The position numbers were made by a program, and so were the translations under genes. Under the pieces are notes generated by a model. The model saw only the letters and a program-made list of their open reading frames with translations. It did no database searches and was not told the origin of the DNA. This document shows, in pieces, positions 1 through 9,535 of a DNA stretch of 64,000 nt; position 1 is the first letter of the stretch; the number at the start of each line of letters is the position of its first letter. The DNA lies in the NCBI GenBank assembly GCA_003168375.1, contig PMSI01000001.1:930001-994000 (forward strand), written 5' to 3'. The stretch is from Vulcanimicrobiota bacterium. Lineage in GTDB: Bacteria; Vulcanimicrobiota; Vulcanimicrobiia; Vulcanimicrobiales; Vulcanimicrobiaceae.

Positions 1-1039
1 GCTCGAGGCGCGCGTTGCCGGAGTTTCGCGCCGCGGCCAGCGCGTCGGCGAGCAGTCGCAGCGCGCGCACCAACCGTGCCTGCGGCGTCGCTGCCGCGCG
101 CTCGCGAGCGGGCTGCGCGTCGTCCTCGGCGAGATCGCGCGAGAGGAGCTCCGGGTTCACGCGCGCGACGAGCAGGTGGCGGAACTCGGCGATCGTGCTG
201 CGGATCAGCCCGGTCATGTCGGCGCCCGCATCCGAGCCTTCATCGACGATGCGCAGCGCCGCCGACGCGTCGCCGTCGAGCGTCGCGTCGCGCAGCGCGC
301 GCGCGAAGGCCCGGCCGGTCTGCCCGAACGCCGCGTCGACCGTCGCCGCATCGACCGGACCGGAGGCGAACGCGGCAACCTGCTCGAGCATCGTCAGCGC
401 ATCGCGCAATCCGCCGTCGGCGCGGTACGCGATCGCGCCGAGCGCGCCGTCGTCGATCACGATCCCCTCGGCGCCGGCGATCTCGCGCATCCGCGCGATC
501 ATCACCGGGATCGCGATGCGGCGGAACGCGTAGCGCTGACAGCGCGAGAGGATCGTCGGCGGAAGTGATTCAGGCGCGGTCGTCGCCAACACGAACACCG
601 CCCACTCCGGCGGTTCCTCGAGCGTCTTCAGAAACGCGTTCGCACCCTCTTTGGTGAGCATGTGCGCCTCATCGATGATGTACACTTTCTTGCGCATCGA
701 CGACGGCGCGAACTTGACCGCGTCGCGCAGCGCGCGAATCTCATCGATGCCGCGGTTCGAGGCCGCGTCGATCTCGAGCACGTCGAGCGCCGTGCCTTCG
801 AGGATCGCGACGCAGTTCTCGCACGTGTTGTCGGGGGTCGCGGTCGGGCCGTTCACGCACTCGATGCAGCGCGCGAGGATCTTGGCCGCCGACGTCTTGC
901 CCGATCCTCGCGGCCCGGAGAACAGGTACGCGTGCGCGAGACGTCCGGTCTCGAGGGCCGTCGTCAGCGTCTTGACCACCGCGTCCTGACCGACCAACTC
1001 GGCGAACGTCCGTGGCCGCCAGGTTCGGTAGAGCGACAC
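1..1039 (-). CDS. dnaX: DNA polymerase III subunit gamma/tau (3' part outside window)
   Basis: Clamp-loader ATPase of the replisome, which loads the DnaN sliding clamp. The visible 346 codons begin [18 protein letters not shown], the usual DnaX start. They carry a Walker A ([12 protein letters not shown]), a paired-cysteine zinc module (CIEC...CENC), the [12 protein letters not shown] segment and a DEAH-type Walker B (IIDEAHMLT). The gene runs off the left edge, so the tau C-terminus is not seen. I chose GTG at 1039 because it gives the family-typical N-terminus. An in-frame ATG at 1066 would add nine residues but lies inside a REP-like repeat. Neither start has a good ribosome-binding site. 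Confidence 0.95.
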   Translation of the reverse strand, partial: MSLYRTWRPRTFAELVGQDAVVKTLTTALETGRLAHAYLFSGPRGSGKTSAAKILARCIECVNGPTATPDNTCENCVAILEGTALDVLEIDAASNRGIDEIRALRDAVKFAPSSMRKKVYIIDEAHMLTKEGANAFLKTLEEPPEWAVFVLATTAPESLPPTILSRCQRYAFRRIAIPVMIARMREIAGAEGIVIDDGALGAIAYRADGGLRDALTMLEQVAAFASGPVDAATVDAAFGQTGRAFARALRDATLDGDASAALRIVDEGSDAGADMTGLIRSTIAEFRHLLVARVNPELLSRDLAEDDAQPARERAAATPQARLVRALRLLADALAAARNSGNARLE

Positions 1040-1060
1040 CAATCTGAGATTCGCCCGCCC

Positions 1061-1150
1061 CGTCATCCTGAGCCTGTCGAAGGGCTGTCGAAGGGCGGCG
1101 AAGGGCTGTCGAAGGGAGGCGACGGACTGTCGAAAGGGCTGTCGAGGGTC
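1061..1150. repeat. REP-like / degenerate tandem CTGTCGA repeat
   Basis: The stretch opens with TCCTGAGCCTGTCGAAGG (1065-1082), a short sequence I recognise as a common dispersed repeat of environmental bacteria. It is followed by four more CTGTCGA-containing units at irregular 11-23 base spacing. It sits directly upstream of dnaX and covers a possible alternative dnaX ATG. A related unit occurs inside the phosphoesterase gene near 16,010. Confidence 0.75.
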
Positions 1151-1252
1151 GGTTCCGGCCGCCGCAGCGGCCGGCGAGAAACCGCTTACCGGTTCACGAC
1201 GTTTTAAGGAGGACCGGCTAGGGTACCCGGAAGGCACCGGCTTACCATGGTC

Positions 1253-1282
1253 GCAACGCCCGCTTTCCAAGCGAGGCGTTGC
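1253..1282. promoter_or_regulatory. Stable hairpin in the recQ leader
   Basis: GCAACGCC+CGCTT pairs with AAGCG+GGCGTTGC: 13 base pairs, a 3-base loop (TCC) and one bulged A. It ends 37 bases before the recQ ATG. There is no T-run, so it is not an obvious intrinsic terminator. A leader structure or protein-binding site is possible. The rest of the dnaX-recQ gap (1151-1319) shows no clear promoter. Confidence 0.55.
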
Positions 1283-1319
1283 CTGTCATCCGCGGTCGGA
1301 CAGCAGCCGAAGAGGAACG

Positions 1320-2957
1320 ATGGAGACCATACTGGATCTGCGCGGGGCGTTGCGCGAGAAGTTCGGCTACGATCAGTTCAACCCGGGCCAAGAAGAAGTG
1401 ATCGACCGGGTCATGGAGGGTGAGGACGCCCTTGCGATCCTGGCGACCGGGGCGGGCAAGTCTCTCTGCTACCAGCTCCCGGCGCTGCTGATGGACGGGA
1501 CGACCATCGTTGTCTCGCCGCTGATCGCCCTGATGAAGGACCAGCTCGACATGCTCTCCGAGCGTGGCGTCACCGCGACGGCGGCGCTGAACTCGACGCT
1601 CTCCGAGGATCAGGAGTTGTCGGCGATGGCGCGCATCGCGTCGGGTCAGCTCAAGATCGTCTTCGTCACCCCGGAAAAGCTCGAGGACGACGCGTTCGTC
1701 GCGATCCTGCAGGCGCTCACGATCCCGCTGTTCGTCGTCGACGAAGCGCACTGCATCTCGCAGTGGGGGCACGACTTCCGCCCCGCCTACCTCAATCTCG
1801 GCAAGGTGATCCGCCAGCTGCGCAATCCGACGGTGCTCGCGCTCACCGCGACGGCTACACCCGCGGTGCGCGAGGACATCCTGATCCAGCTCGGGATCCC
1901 GCACGTCAAGCCGATCGTCAAGGGGTTCGACCGCCCCAACCTGCGTTATGTCGTGCGCCGCGCCGAGAGCGAAGCCGGAAAGCTCAAGATGCTCAAGGGA
2001 CTGTTCGAGAAGGGCGAGCTCGAGCAGACCGGGATCGTCTACACCGCGACGATCAAGAACGCGCTCGAAGTGCAGAAATACTTGCAGGACGAGCTGGGCT
2101 TGCCGGCCGCCGTCTACCACTCGAAGCTGCAGAAACACGATCGCACCGCGGTGCACGAGCTGTTCATGCAGGAGGCGATCCGGGCCGTCGTCGCGACCAA
2201 CGCGTTCGGCCTTGGGATCGACAAGTCGAACATCCGCTTCGTCGTACACTACGATCTGCCGGGTTCGGTCGAAGCGTACACGCAAGAAGCCGGTCGCGCC
2301 GGACGCGACGGCGATCTCTCGAAGTGCGTGCTGATCTACCGCATGAGCGACACGCGCGTGCAGAACTACTTCCTGACCGGCAAGTATCCCGACGTCGAGG
2401 AAGTGCAGAAAGTTTACGGGACGCTCGAGATCTTCGGCGGCCAGGAGGGCGGCGTGAGCCTGACCGACCTGCGCAAGATCACGCAGCTTCCGCTCACCAA
2501 GCTCAAAGTGATCATCGCCTTGCTCAAGAAGGGCGGCTTCATCGAGAACTCGATGCGCGGGAAGTACGTGCTGACCGAAGCCGCGCGCGAGCAGCGCGAG
2601 ATGGTGCTCAACCTCGCGAACTACGAGACCAAGAAGAAGTACGACCAGTCGAAGCTCGCGATGATGCTGCAGTACGCCGAGACGACCGGCTGCCGGCGCC
2701 GCTTCATCCTGAACTACTTCGGCGAGGACTACGACGCCGAGACCTGCGGCGCGTGCGACAACTGCCTGCAGGGCCATCGCGTGCTCGCCTCCTCAGGCTA
2801 CCGGATCGCCGACGTGGTCTACCACGCCAAGTTCGGACAAGGCACGGTCGAGCGCGCCGAGAAGGACCTCGTCACCGTGCTGTTCCCGAACGTCGGCTAC
2901 AAGACGCTCCTGGCGTCGGCCGTCTCGCGGGAACCCGCCGCCCAGAAAATCGCGTAG
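1320..2957 (+). CDS. recQ: ATP-dependent DNA helicase RecQ with atypical C-terminus
   Basis: A 3'-5' DNA helicase for recombination and repair, 545 aa. Walker A is TGAGKS (residues 43-48) and DEAH is at 141-144, followed by [11 protein letters not shown] (aromatic-rich loop of RecQ). Motif VI is [11 protein letters not shown] zinc-binding domain follows (C...ETCGACDNC, about 460-482). The usual HRDC domain is absent. Residues about 495-535 ([20 protein letters not shown]...) instead resemble the Tudor-like tail of PcrA/UvrD helicases. The ATG at 1320 is preceded by AGAGGAA at close spacing. It is divergent from dnaX and followed 25 bases later by an unrelated secreted protein. Confidence 0.95.
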   Translation: METILDLRGALREKFGYDQFNPGQEEVIDRVMEGEDALAILATGAGKSLCYQLPALLMDGTTIVVSPLIALMKDQLDMLSERGVTATAALNSTLSEDQELSAMARIASGQLKIVFVTPEKLEDDAFVAILQALTIPLFVVDEAHCISQWGHDFRPAYLNLGKVIRQLRNPTVLALTATATPAVREDILIQLGIPHVKPIVKGFDRPNLRYVVRRAESEAGKLKMLKGLFEKGELEQTGIVYTATIKNALEVQKYLQDELGLPAAVYHSKLQKHDRTAVHELFMQEAIRAVVATNAFGLGIDKSNIRFVVHYDLPGSVEAYTQEAGRAGRDGDLSKCVLIYRMSDTRVQNYFLTGKYPDVEEVQKVYGTLEIFGGQEGGVSLTDLRKITQLPLTKLKVIIALLKKGGFIENSMRGKYVLTEAAREQREMVLNLANYETKKKYDQSKLAMMLQYAETTGCRRRFILNYFGEDYDAETCGACDNCLQGHRVLASSGYRIADVVYHAKFGQGTVERAEKDLVTVLFPNVGYKTLLASAVSREPAAQKIA

Positions 2958-2982
2958 TCCCCGTTCCGGAATAAGGAGTCGC

Positions 2983-4677
2983 TTGCGACGCGTCTTCGCG
3001 CCGTTCTCTAGCCTCGCGTTCGTATGCGCCCTCGCGCTCGCCGCGGCTGCGCAAGTGAATCCGCCCGTTCCCGCGCCGTCGGCGGGCCCGGTCAACCCGC
3101 CCGGGAACGTCGTGACCCCGGCGCCGGGCGGCCCGAGCGCGCCCGTCGCACCGGCGACCGAATCTCCGAGCGTAGCGCCGTCCCCCCTCGAAACCCCGGC
3201 GCCGCAGGCGACGCCGACCCAGCCGCCGATCGTGGTCGAGCCGCCGCAACTGAACGTCGAGCCCGGCAAGACGGTGACCGCGCGCGTCAACAGCGCGCTC
3301 GGCACGGTCTCCGCGACCGTCGCGGACCCGGCCGTCGCCACGGTCGTCGTCGACCAGGCCCAGCGCGTCGTCTACGTGAGCGGCGTGAAGGTCGGGGCCA
3401 CGACCGTCACCGTCAGCGACTCCCGCGGCGTCACGCGGGACGTACCGGTGCGCGTCGCCTACGCTGCCGGCGCGCTCGCCGACGAGACGACGGTCCGCGT
3501 CACCGGCAACCCGACCTCGGCCGATTACCTGCGTGAAGCCGTCGCCGCCGCCGTCGAACGCGCCGCGACACTACGACCCGGCGCCTCCGTCTATGTCCCA
3601 CCGGAGACCGTGCCGATCCACGGCGAGCTGAAGATCGACAACCGGCTCGAGGTCGACGTCGCCGCGCAGATCGCCGGCAACGGCTACCTGGCGGTCAACG
3701 GCACGACGCACGTGATCGTCGAGAACACCGCCCTGCCTCCGATCCAGCCGGCGCGCCTGCTCGTCAGCGACTACCCGGAGCGGCTGACCGCGAACGGCGT
3801 GCTCTTTACCGCCCGCCTCGACCGCACGCAGGCCCAGCGGTTCCTGTACTACCACTACAACGCCCCGACCGAGCCTGCGCGCCGGATCCTGCTCAAAGCG
3901 CGCAACGCGTCGAACGCGCCGGCAACCGTGCAGATGATCGACGGCAGCGCCGGTCCGGGTGCGAACGAGATGGAGGTCGGCCACCTCTCGACCAAACGCT
4001 TTCTCGTGCGCGAGGCGCGCAACGAGGGTCGCGTGCTGACCATCGCACCGGGCGCGACGATGAATCTCGTCGATCATCCACTGCTCCCGCAAAGCATCGT
4101 GAGCGCGATCCTGCAGCTGCGGCTGGTGAGCGGCGACCCGCTCGATCTCGCGCTCGTCGCACAAGACGCGCTCGCGCCGACCGATCAGTCGATCGACACC
4201 ACGACACTCCTCGCCGGCGGCGCACCGCACGCGCGCGGCGTCTATCCCGTGCCGACCTTCTTCTTCGAGCGCACCTATGACGTCGACGGCGAGGACCTCG
4301 ACATCGCGATCGGTCAGCTTCCGCTCCCGAACCTGCGCCAAGGCGAAGCGCTCAGCGGCGACTACGGCGTCGAGCAGTCGATGAGCGTCGTCGTCGTCAA
4401 CATGACCCGCGGTCCGCGTTCGATCGCGCTCTACGCGAACCCGCGCGGCGGCCGCGCCACCGGCACCTTCCTCATCGACGGCGTCGTGGTGCAAGCACAC
4501 GCGCTGGCAGCGTTCTCACGCTACAAGATCTGGCAAGAGCGCATCAATGCGGGCACCTTCCGCCGCATCAAGATCGTCACCATGCCCGAAGGCGGGTCCT
4601 CGTATCCGCTGCGCCTCACGTTCGCGCAGGACGACGGCTCGGTGGCGCCGGGTGCTCCGGGGTCGCCGATCTACTGA
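2983..4677 (+). CDS. Secreted protein with secretin-type N-terminal (pilus/BIG-like) domain
   Basis: 564 aa, function unknown. A signal peptide (about 1-23, ending AAAAQ) is followed by a Pro/Ala-rich linker to about residue 85. Residues about 87-165 (LNVEPGKTVTARVN... VSATVADPAVATVVV... VSGVKVGATTVTVSDSRGV) match the small beta domain at the N-terminus of CpaC/RcpA-type secretins. No secretin domain follows. The remaining 400 residues look like extracellular beta-rich sequence that I cannot assign. The start is TTG, chosen because AAGGAG (2973-2978) sits at ideal spacing and it gives the signal peptide. Its stop overlaps the stop of the convergent glycosyltransferase by 7 bases. Confidence 0.8.
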   Translation: MRRVFAPFSSLAFVCALALAAAAQVNPPVPAPSAGPVNPPGNVVTPAPGGPSAPVAPATESPSVAPSPLETPAPQATPTQPPIVVEPPQLNVEPGKTVTARVNSALGTVSATVADPAVATVVVDQAQRVVYVSGVKVGATTVTVSDSRGVTRDVPVRVAYAAGALADETTVRVTGNPTSADYLREAVAAAVERAATLRPGASVYVPPETVPIHGELKIDNRLEVDVAAQIAGNGYLAVNGTTHVIVENTALPPIQPARLLVSDYPERLTANGVLFTARLDRTQAQRFLYYHYNAPTEPARRILLKARNASNAPATVQMIDGSAGPGANEMEVGHLSTKRFLVREARNEGRVLTIAPGATMNLVDHPLLPQSIVSAILQLRLVSGDPLDLALVAQDALAPTDQSIDTTTLLAGGAPHARGVYPVPTFFFERTYDVDGEDLDIAIGQLPLPNLRQGEALSGDYGVEQSMSVVVVNMTRGPRSIALYANPRGGRATGTFLIDGVVVQAHALAAFSRYKIWQERINAGTFRRIKIVTMPEGGSSYPLRLTFAQDDGSVAPGAPGSPIY

Positions 4678-5723
4678 ACGGTCGTCGTTGAAGGGCGGTG
4701 GCGCGCGATGACGCGCTCGTAGATCGCGATCATCAAAGCCGCGGCAGTCGACCAGGCGAATCGCGCGACGGCGGCGGCGCGCATCGCGTCGGCTCGCCGC
4801 TGCGCGGCGTCGTGATCGGCCAGCAGCGCGGTGATCGCATCGACCCAGGCCGCGGAATCGTCGGGGTCAACGAGCAGTACCTCGCCGTTCGCGACTTCGA
4901 TCAACGATGAGGAGCGGGCGGCGATCGCGGGGAGACCGGCGCAGAGCGCCTCGGCGAGGGCGTAGCCGAAGCCTTCGTAGCGCGATGGGATCAGGGCGCA
5001 CGTCGCGCGCGCGTAGAGATCGTCGAGCTCCTCGCGCGTGACGTAGCCGCGCAGCTCGATGCGGTCCGCGACCTGCAGCTCGGCGGCGCGCAAGCGCATG
5101 CTGTCCGCGTACGGTGTCGGCGGTCCGACCGAGACGATGCGCAGCGCCGGAAGCGCGGGCAGCGCTTCGATCAGGACGAGCAGGTTCTTGCGGGCTTCGA
5201 CGGTGCCGGTCACGAGCGCGAACGGCGCCTCGTCGGGACGACGCACGATGCCTGCGAAACGCGGATCGACGCCGGGGTGGACGACGTCGACGCGTGCGTT
5301 CGGGTCGACCAGCTCGTTATACTCGCGCGCACTGAACGATGAGTCGCAGACGACCGCCGCGGCGCTGCGGTACGCGCGCGACTGCAGCGCGCCGAAGTAG
5401 GTGCGCGCGTACGCGCGCGTGTGCGCTTGGACGCGCAGCCACGCCAAATCGTGCACGGTGACGATCGTCGGCAGCGTGCGCACGAACGGCATCGTGCCGG
5501 ATGCCGCGTGCAACACCGTTGCGCCGCTGCGCGCGGCCTGCAGCGGGAGGAGCACCTGATCCCACAGCACCCGGCGGTCGAAGCGCCACGGATCGAGCCG
5601 CGGCGCGCGCAGCTCGCGGACGTCGACGCCGTTCGCGCGCAGGGCAGTTGCCAGGTCGCGCTCGTAGACGCCGATCCCGGTCGCGGTGCCGACGGCGAGC
5701 TGCGTGTCGAGCGCGACGATCAC
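4671..5723 (-). CDS. GT4-family glycosyltransferase
   Basis: 350 aa, cytosolic, GT-B fold. It starts VIVALDTQLAVGTATGIGVYERDL (nucleotide-sugar transferase N-terminal Rossmann half). The C-terminal half has the retaining GT4 signatures VTGTVEARKNLLVLIEAL and SRYEGFGYALAEALCAGLPAI (EX7E-like). It resembles mannosyl/rhamnosyl transferases of envelope polysaccharides; donor and acceptor are unknown. The GTG start overlaps the stop of the upstream TPR gene (GTGA), implying coupled translation. A longer in-frame reading upstream is only overlap with the TPR gene. Its closeness to the outer-membrane locus suggests a role in surface glycans (inference). Confidence 0.85.
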   Translation of the reverse strand: MIVALDTQLAVGTATGIGVYERDLATALRANGVDVRELRAPRLDPWRFDRRVLWDQVLLPLQAARSGATVLHAASGTMPFVRTLPTIVTVHDLAWLRVQAHTRAYARTYFGALQSRAYRSAAAVVCDSSFSAREYNELVDPNARVDVVHPGVDPRFAGIVRRPDEAPFALVTGTVEARKNLLVLIEALPALPALRIVSVGPPTPYADSMRLRAAELQVADRIELRGYVTREELDDLYARATCALIPSRYEGFGYALAEALCAGLPAIAARSSSLIEVANGEVLLVDPDDSAAWVDAITALLADHDAAQRRADAMRAAAVARFAWSTAAALMIAIYERVIARHRPSTTTVQ

Positions 5724-6580
5724 GTCGCGCAGCGTTTGAGTGGCGGACCCGCAATCGGGTCGTCGAGCGGGTCGCGGACCGGGTTCGCGGCGGCGCCCCG
5801 CGCGCGGAGCTCGCGCGCACGTGCGAGCGCGGTTCGGGCGCGCGCGCAGTCGTGCACGGCGGCCGTCACCCACGCGATTCCGGCGTAGGCGTCGGCGCTG
5901 TTCGGCACGACCTCCGCCGCGTGCGTATAGAACCGCTCGGCGGCGCGCAGATCGCCGTTCGCGAGCGACTGATAGCCCGCAGCGAGGAGGTAGGTCTCCT
6001 CGTTCGGTGCGAGCTGCAGCGCGCGCTCGTAGGACGCTTCGGCGCGGCGCCACAAGGCGGTGCGCTGCGCCGGCTCGCGGTACCCCGCGGCGGCTTGCAA
6101 CTGCCCGAGCCGCCACCAGGCTTGGCCCGTCACCTCGCTCGCGCTGGGGTCACGCTCGAGCACCTGTACGAGCCGCAGCTGTTCGCCGAGCGCTCGCGCC
6201 GGATCGCGCTCCGCGATCGCATCGATCAGCGCTTGCGCGCGCACCTCGTCGCGCGCCTGTACGTAGAGCGTCACGGCCGCGTCGCGGTCGCCGCGCGCCT
6301 CGGCGATCCGGCCACGCAGGTCGGCGCCGGCAGCGTCGTCCGGGAGCGCCGCCACGAGGCGTTCGGCGGTCGTAAGGTTGCCGTCGTGGAGCGCCGCCGC
6401 CGCTTGCGCGCGGGTCCCCACGAGGAACGGCCGGAGCAGAGCCGGCGCGTGGTCGTGGAGCGCGGCCGGGAGCGACGGCCGCACGGCGAGGTCGCCGAAG
6501 GCGGCCGACGATGCAAGCTGCACCGCGCCGAGGAAGACGGCGAGGCCGAGCGCGGCGAGCAGCAGGACCGTACGGAGCAC
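5720..6580 (-). CDS. TPR-repeat protein, membrane-anchored or exported
   Basis: 286 aa. An N-terminal hydrophobic segment (LRTVLLLAALGLAVFLGAVQL) is a signal anchor or signal peptide. It is followed by helical repeats of TPR type (AERLVAALP..., AEASYERALQLAPNEETYLLAAGY..., AERFYTHAAEVVPNSADAYAGIAWV). TPR units are protein-interaction scaffolds and no catalytic motif is visible. The GTG start is at 6580 with only a weak TAGG upstream. It is coupled to the downstream glycosyltransferase through a GTGA overlap, so the two probably act together. Confidence 0.75.
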   Translation of the reverse strand: MLRTVLLLAALGLAVFLGAVQLASSAAFGDLAVRPSLPAALHDHAPALLRPFLVGTRAQAAAALHDGNLTTAERLVAALPDDAAGADLRGRIAEARGDRDAAVTLYVQARDEVRAQALIDAIAERDPARALGEQLRLVQVLERDPSASEVTGQAWWRLGQLQAAAGYREPAQRTALWRRAEASYERALQLAPNEETYLLAAGYQSLANGDLRAAERFYTHAAEVVPNSADAYAGIAWVTAAVHDCARARTALARARELRARGAAANPVRDPLDDPIAGPPLKRCAT

Positions 6581-6598
6581 GATAGGGCCTACAACGAG

Positions 6599-6628
6599 AA
6601 CGCCCCGGGACCTCGGTCCCAGGGCGTT
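6599..6628. terminator. Hairpin between SLH porin and TPR gene
   Basis: AACGCCC-C-GGGACC pairs with GGTCCC-A-GGGCGTT: 13 pairs with one C/A mismatch around a 2-base apex. It lies just after the porin stop (6653) on the transcribed minus strand and is the only strong stem-loop there. The following minus-strand sequence is only mildly U-rich, so termination efficiency is uncertain. Confidence 0.6.
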
Positions 6629-6652
6629 TCTTGCTTGGACTCCGGTCCGGTC

Positions 6653-9322
6653 CTAAAACCGGATCGAGAAGTTCAGGTCTTCGCGATTCTGGTTGAAGTT
6701 GTACGACGGGATCACGTTGTCGCTGTACTTCTGGTTCCGGAAGAGCGCCGAGATCGAGCTCGTCGTCTTCGGGATGTTGTACGTGAGCGTGCCCTGGTAC
6801 TGATCCTTGCGCTGTGCGATGTTCTGGCCGAGCGTGGTCCCGTACGAGCCGTGGAACGTCTGCGTGTTGTAGCCGACGCCCAGCACGAGGTCGCGTGAGA
6901 CCGGCATCGTCGCCGACGCGTCGATCGTGTTGTGGTACTCGTCGAGGTAGTTCGGATAGAACAGCACCGGCGTCGCACCGCCCGCGAGGTAGGCGTTGAG
7001 CGCCGCGCCCGAGGACGGATCCGGACCGCCGACCGTCGGATTGAAGGGAACGTACGCATAAGCGGTCTTGTCGTTGCGGACGAGGTGCTCGAACGAGTCG
7101 CTCACGCTGACGGCCACCCGCGAGCCGAAGACCGGCAGCGAGAACTGCAGGCCGCCCTCGAGCTTGTCGAACGTGAGCTTCTGCGCCGAGGAGAAACCCG
7201 GACCGTACGCCATCTGACCGAACCCGTTCGGAACCATCTCCGAGAGGTGCTGGCCGAGGAAGCGTCCGTTCAGCTTCGTGTCGCCGACGCTGAACGGGAA
7301 GGTGACGTTGGCGGTGAAGCCCTGCGAGTTCGGAGCGAACGCGCTGAAGAACTGCGGACCGCTGGCCACGAACGGGTTGAACACCGGATAGAGGTAGGTG
7401 AGGTTCGCGTTGTTGCGCGTGCACGCGGCACCCGTGCAGCCCGGCGTGACGGCGCCGTCGAACGTCTGGTTGATCGCCAGGTTGTTCGCGAAGCCGTAGA
7501 ACTGCGGGAAGAAGTTCCCCTTCCAGAACTGGAACGTCGCCGGCGCGGGACCGAAGTAGCGGAGCGGGGCGCCGTCGAGGAAGTTCGGGCCCACGGCCTG
7601 GTACTGGATCGTCGCCGTGGCCTGGTAGAGCTTCAGCCGAAGCCCGACAACGACTGCACTGTCGGTGACCGCCGGCGTGTTGTAGAAGTCCGGCGTGAAC
7701 TTGCTGTACGCACCTTCGCCGAACAGCACCGGGTGCTGGGTCTTGTCGCCGCCCATGTTGATGAACGAGATCGGCAGCTGCGCGTCGATTCCGAACACCG
7801 TGTCGCTGACGACACCGAGGCCGTTCCCGGCGGCGTTGCCGTTCGGCGCGGACTGGAAGAACACCGTGTTCTGTGAGTTCGAGACGTCGGCGAAATCGAA
7901 GATGCGGCTCATCGAGACGCCGATCTCGGCGCCCGGCATACCTTTGATCTTCTGGTTGATGCGCATGTTGGCGTGGTAGCGCTGGTACTGATCGTTGTTG
8001 TTGTACGTCAAGCGAACGTAGGTGATCTGCACGACCGTCCCCGCGGGAAGCGGCGTCGTGAAGACGACCTGGTTCGTCGCGTCGATGTAGTACCAGCCGC
8101 CGCCCGCGATCGGGCAGGCGCCGCCGCTCGAGGTGAGCGCCGCGTTGCTGCAGGCCACGCCGTTCACGGCCGAGACGTAGACCGTGCCGAGCACGGCCTT
8201 CGTGGTCAGATAGACCGCCGAGACCACCTGTCCGTTGGCGGTGAACGTATCGGTGCGCGCTGCGCCTGCCGGCGAGTTCGGCGCGCCCGGCTGGAAGTAG
8301 CTCGTCTGCGGACGGGCCACGGTGAAGAAGTAATTGTTGTTCGCGAACTCACCGTTCGGATCGGCGACGCCCGTCAGCGTGTTGATCATCGACTGGTCGA
8401 GGCGCGTCCACGAGAACTGGAACTCGGTGAGGCCGCCCAAGATGCCGCCGATCTCGAAGCCCTTCTCGTACGGCTGGACGGGGTTCTCGTAGCCGGGACC
8501 CTGCTGGGTCGCGTCGGGCGCGCGGTAGGTGAGGCCGAGCCGCGACGACTTGATGTTGTCGAGCTGGCCATCCCGCAGGTAGACGTTGGTGAAGGCGCCG
8601 GCCTTGGCGATGTTCACGACGATGTCCGGCTCGATCGAGTACTTCGCCTGCGGCGTGAACTCGCCGCCGTACTCGTAGTTGATGATGTGGATCGGCAGCG
8701 AGACCGTCAGGTTCTCGTTGATCGTGTACGTGAAGTTGATCTTGTCGTCGAAGCGGATGAGGTTACCCGCACCCGTCTGTTCGAGCGCGCTGTTGTTCGA
8801 CGGCGAGGTCAGGAAGACGTTGACGAACGGATCGATCGCAGCATGCGCGATCGTCTGCGGAACGCCGTAGCGCTGACGGTACGAGTTGTTGTCGAGGATC
8901 GCGCCGTGCAGCTGGATCGACTGCGCGAACTTCGTCCGCTTGTCGAGCGCATCGAGGGCGTCCTCGAGGTTCGTGACACGCACGCCGAGCGAATCCAGCT
9001 CGTCCTTGAGCGCGTCGATGAGCTTCTGGAGCTTGTCGAGGTCCGCTTTCGAGGCGAACCCCGCGCCGTTCGCCTGCAGCTTCGCGATGACGCGTGCGAC
9101 CAGCACCGCCATCTCGTAGCGCGTCAGCGGACGATCGCCCTTGAACTTACCGTCGGGATACCCCTCGACTAAGCCGTCGGCCGCGAGCGACTGGATCGCT
9201 TGATACGCCCAGTGGTTGGCAGGCACGTCCGAAAACGGCGTGGCGGAGGCGCCCTGACCCAACGCCAACAGCGAGCCCAGACTGAAGCCCGCTGCGAGGA
9301 CGAGGGTAGCGAGACGCTTCAT
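6653..9322 (-). CDS. SLH-domain outer-membrane porin (OmpM-like)
   Basis: 889 aa. Signal peptide 1-27 (ends GASA), then one SLH domain (PFSDVPANHWAYQAIQSL, then GYPDGKFKGDRPLTRYEMA, about 30-85). A short coiled coil follows (about 88-122, LQKLIDALKDELDSLGVRV), then a long beta-barrel ending in SIRF; a terminal Phe is the usual BAM recognition signal. Family knowledge: such porins cross the outer membrane and tether it to peptidoglycan or wall polymers through the SLH domain in Terrabacteria diderms that lack Pal/Lpp. There is a strong GGAGGA Shine-Dalgarno 4 bases before the ATG. A 213-base gap separates it from yqgF, so it probably has its own promoter, though I could not place -35/-10 elements. 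Confidence 0.93.
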   Translation of the reverse strand: MKRLATLVLAAGFSLGSLLALGQGASATPFSDVPANHWAYQAIQSLAADGLVEGYPDGKFKGDRPLTRYEMAVLVARVIAKLQANGAGFASKADLDKLQKLIDALKDELDSLGVRVTNLEDALDALDKRTKFAQSIQLHGAILDNNSYRQRYGVPQTIAHAAIDPFVNVFLTSPSNNSALEQTGAGNLIRFDDKINFTYTINENLTVSLPIHIINYEYGGEFTPQAKYSIEPDIVVNIAKAGAFTNVYLRDGQLDNIKSSRLGLTYRAPDATQQGPGYENPVQPYEKGFEIGGILGGLTEFQFSWTRLDQSMINTLTGVADPNGEFANNNYFFTVARPQTSYFQPGAPNSPAGAARTDTFTANGQVVSAVYLTTKAVLGTVYVSAVNGVACSNAALTSSGGACPIAGGGWYYIDATNQVVFTTPLPAGTVVQITYVRLTYNNNDQYQRYHANMRINQKIKGMPGAEIGVSMSRIFDFADVSNSQNTVFFQSAPNGNAAGNGLGVVSDTVFGIDAQLPISFINMGGDKTQHPVLFGEGAYSKFTPDFYNTPAVTDSAVVVGLRLKLYQATATIQYQAVGPNFLDGAPLRYFGPAPATFQFWKGNFFPQFYGFANNLAINQTFDGAVTPGCTGAACTRNNANLTYLYPVFNPFVASGPQFFSAFAPNSQGFTANVTFPFSVGDTKLNGRFLGQHLSEMVPNGFGQMAYGPGFSSAQKLTFDKLEGGLQFSLPVFGSRVAVSVSDSFEHLVRNDKTAYAYVPFNPTVGGPDPSSGAALNAYLAGGATPVLFYPNYLDEYHNTIDASATMPVSRDLVLGVGYNTQTFHGSYGTTLGQNIAQRKDQYQGTLTYNIPKTTSSISALFRNQKYSDNVIPSYNFNQNREDLNFSIRF

Positions 9323-9535
9323 CGTGTCCTCCGAGAAAGATGTGACCTGCTGTTCCGCGCTGACCGCGTCCCGCCTTCGGTTGCCGGGCGATCGGGTGTC
9401 CGTGTTGCCCCTGATCGATTCGGCACCAAGAACCCGTCTCGGATCCTACCGGAACGGGCACAACGAGGACGCGCTCGATACGGAACGCATGCCGAGGTCG
9501 CTATACCGAAGCGAGCGTCAGGACTCCTCCCCGCA

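Noticed and set aside
1247-1319. Small upstream open frame before recQ starting at ATG 1247
   Set aside because: It overlaps the hairpin and the recQ start, has no family pattern, and is likely chance.
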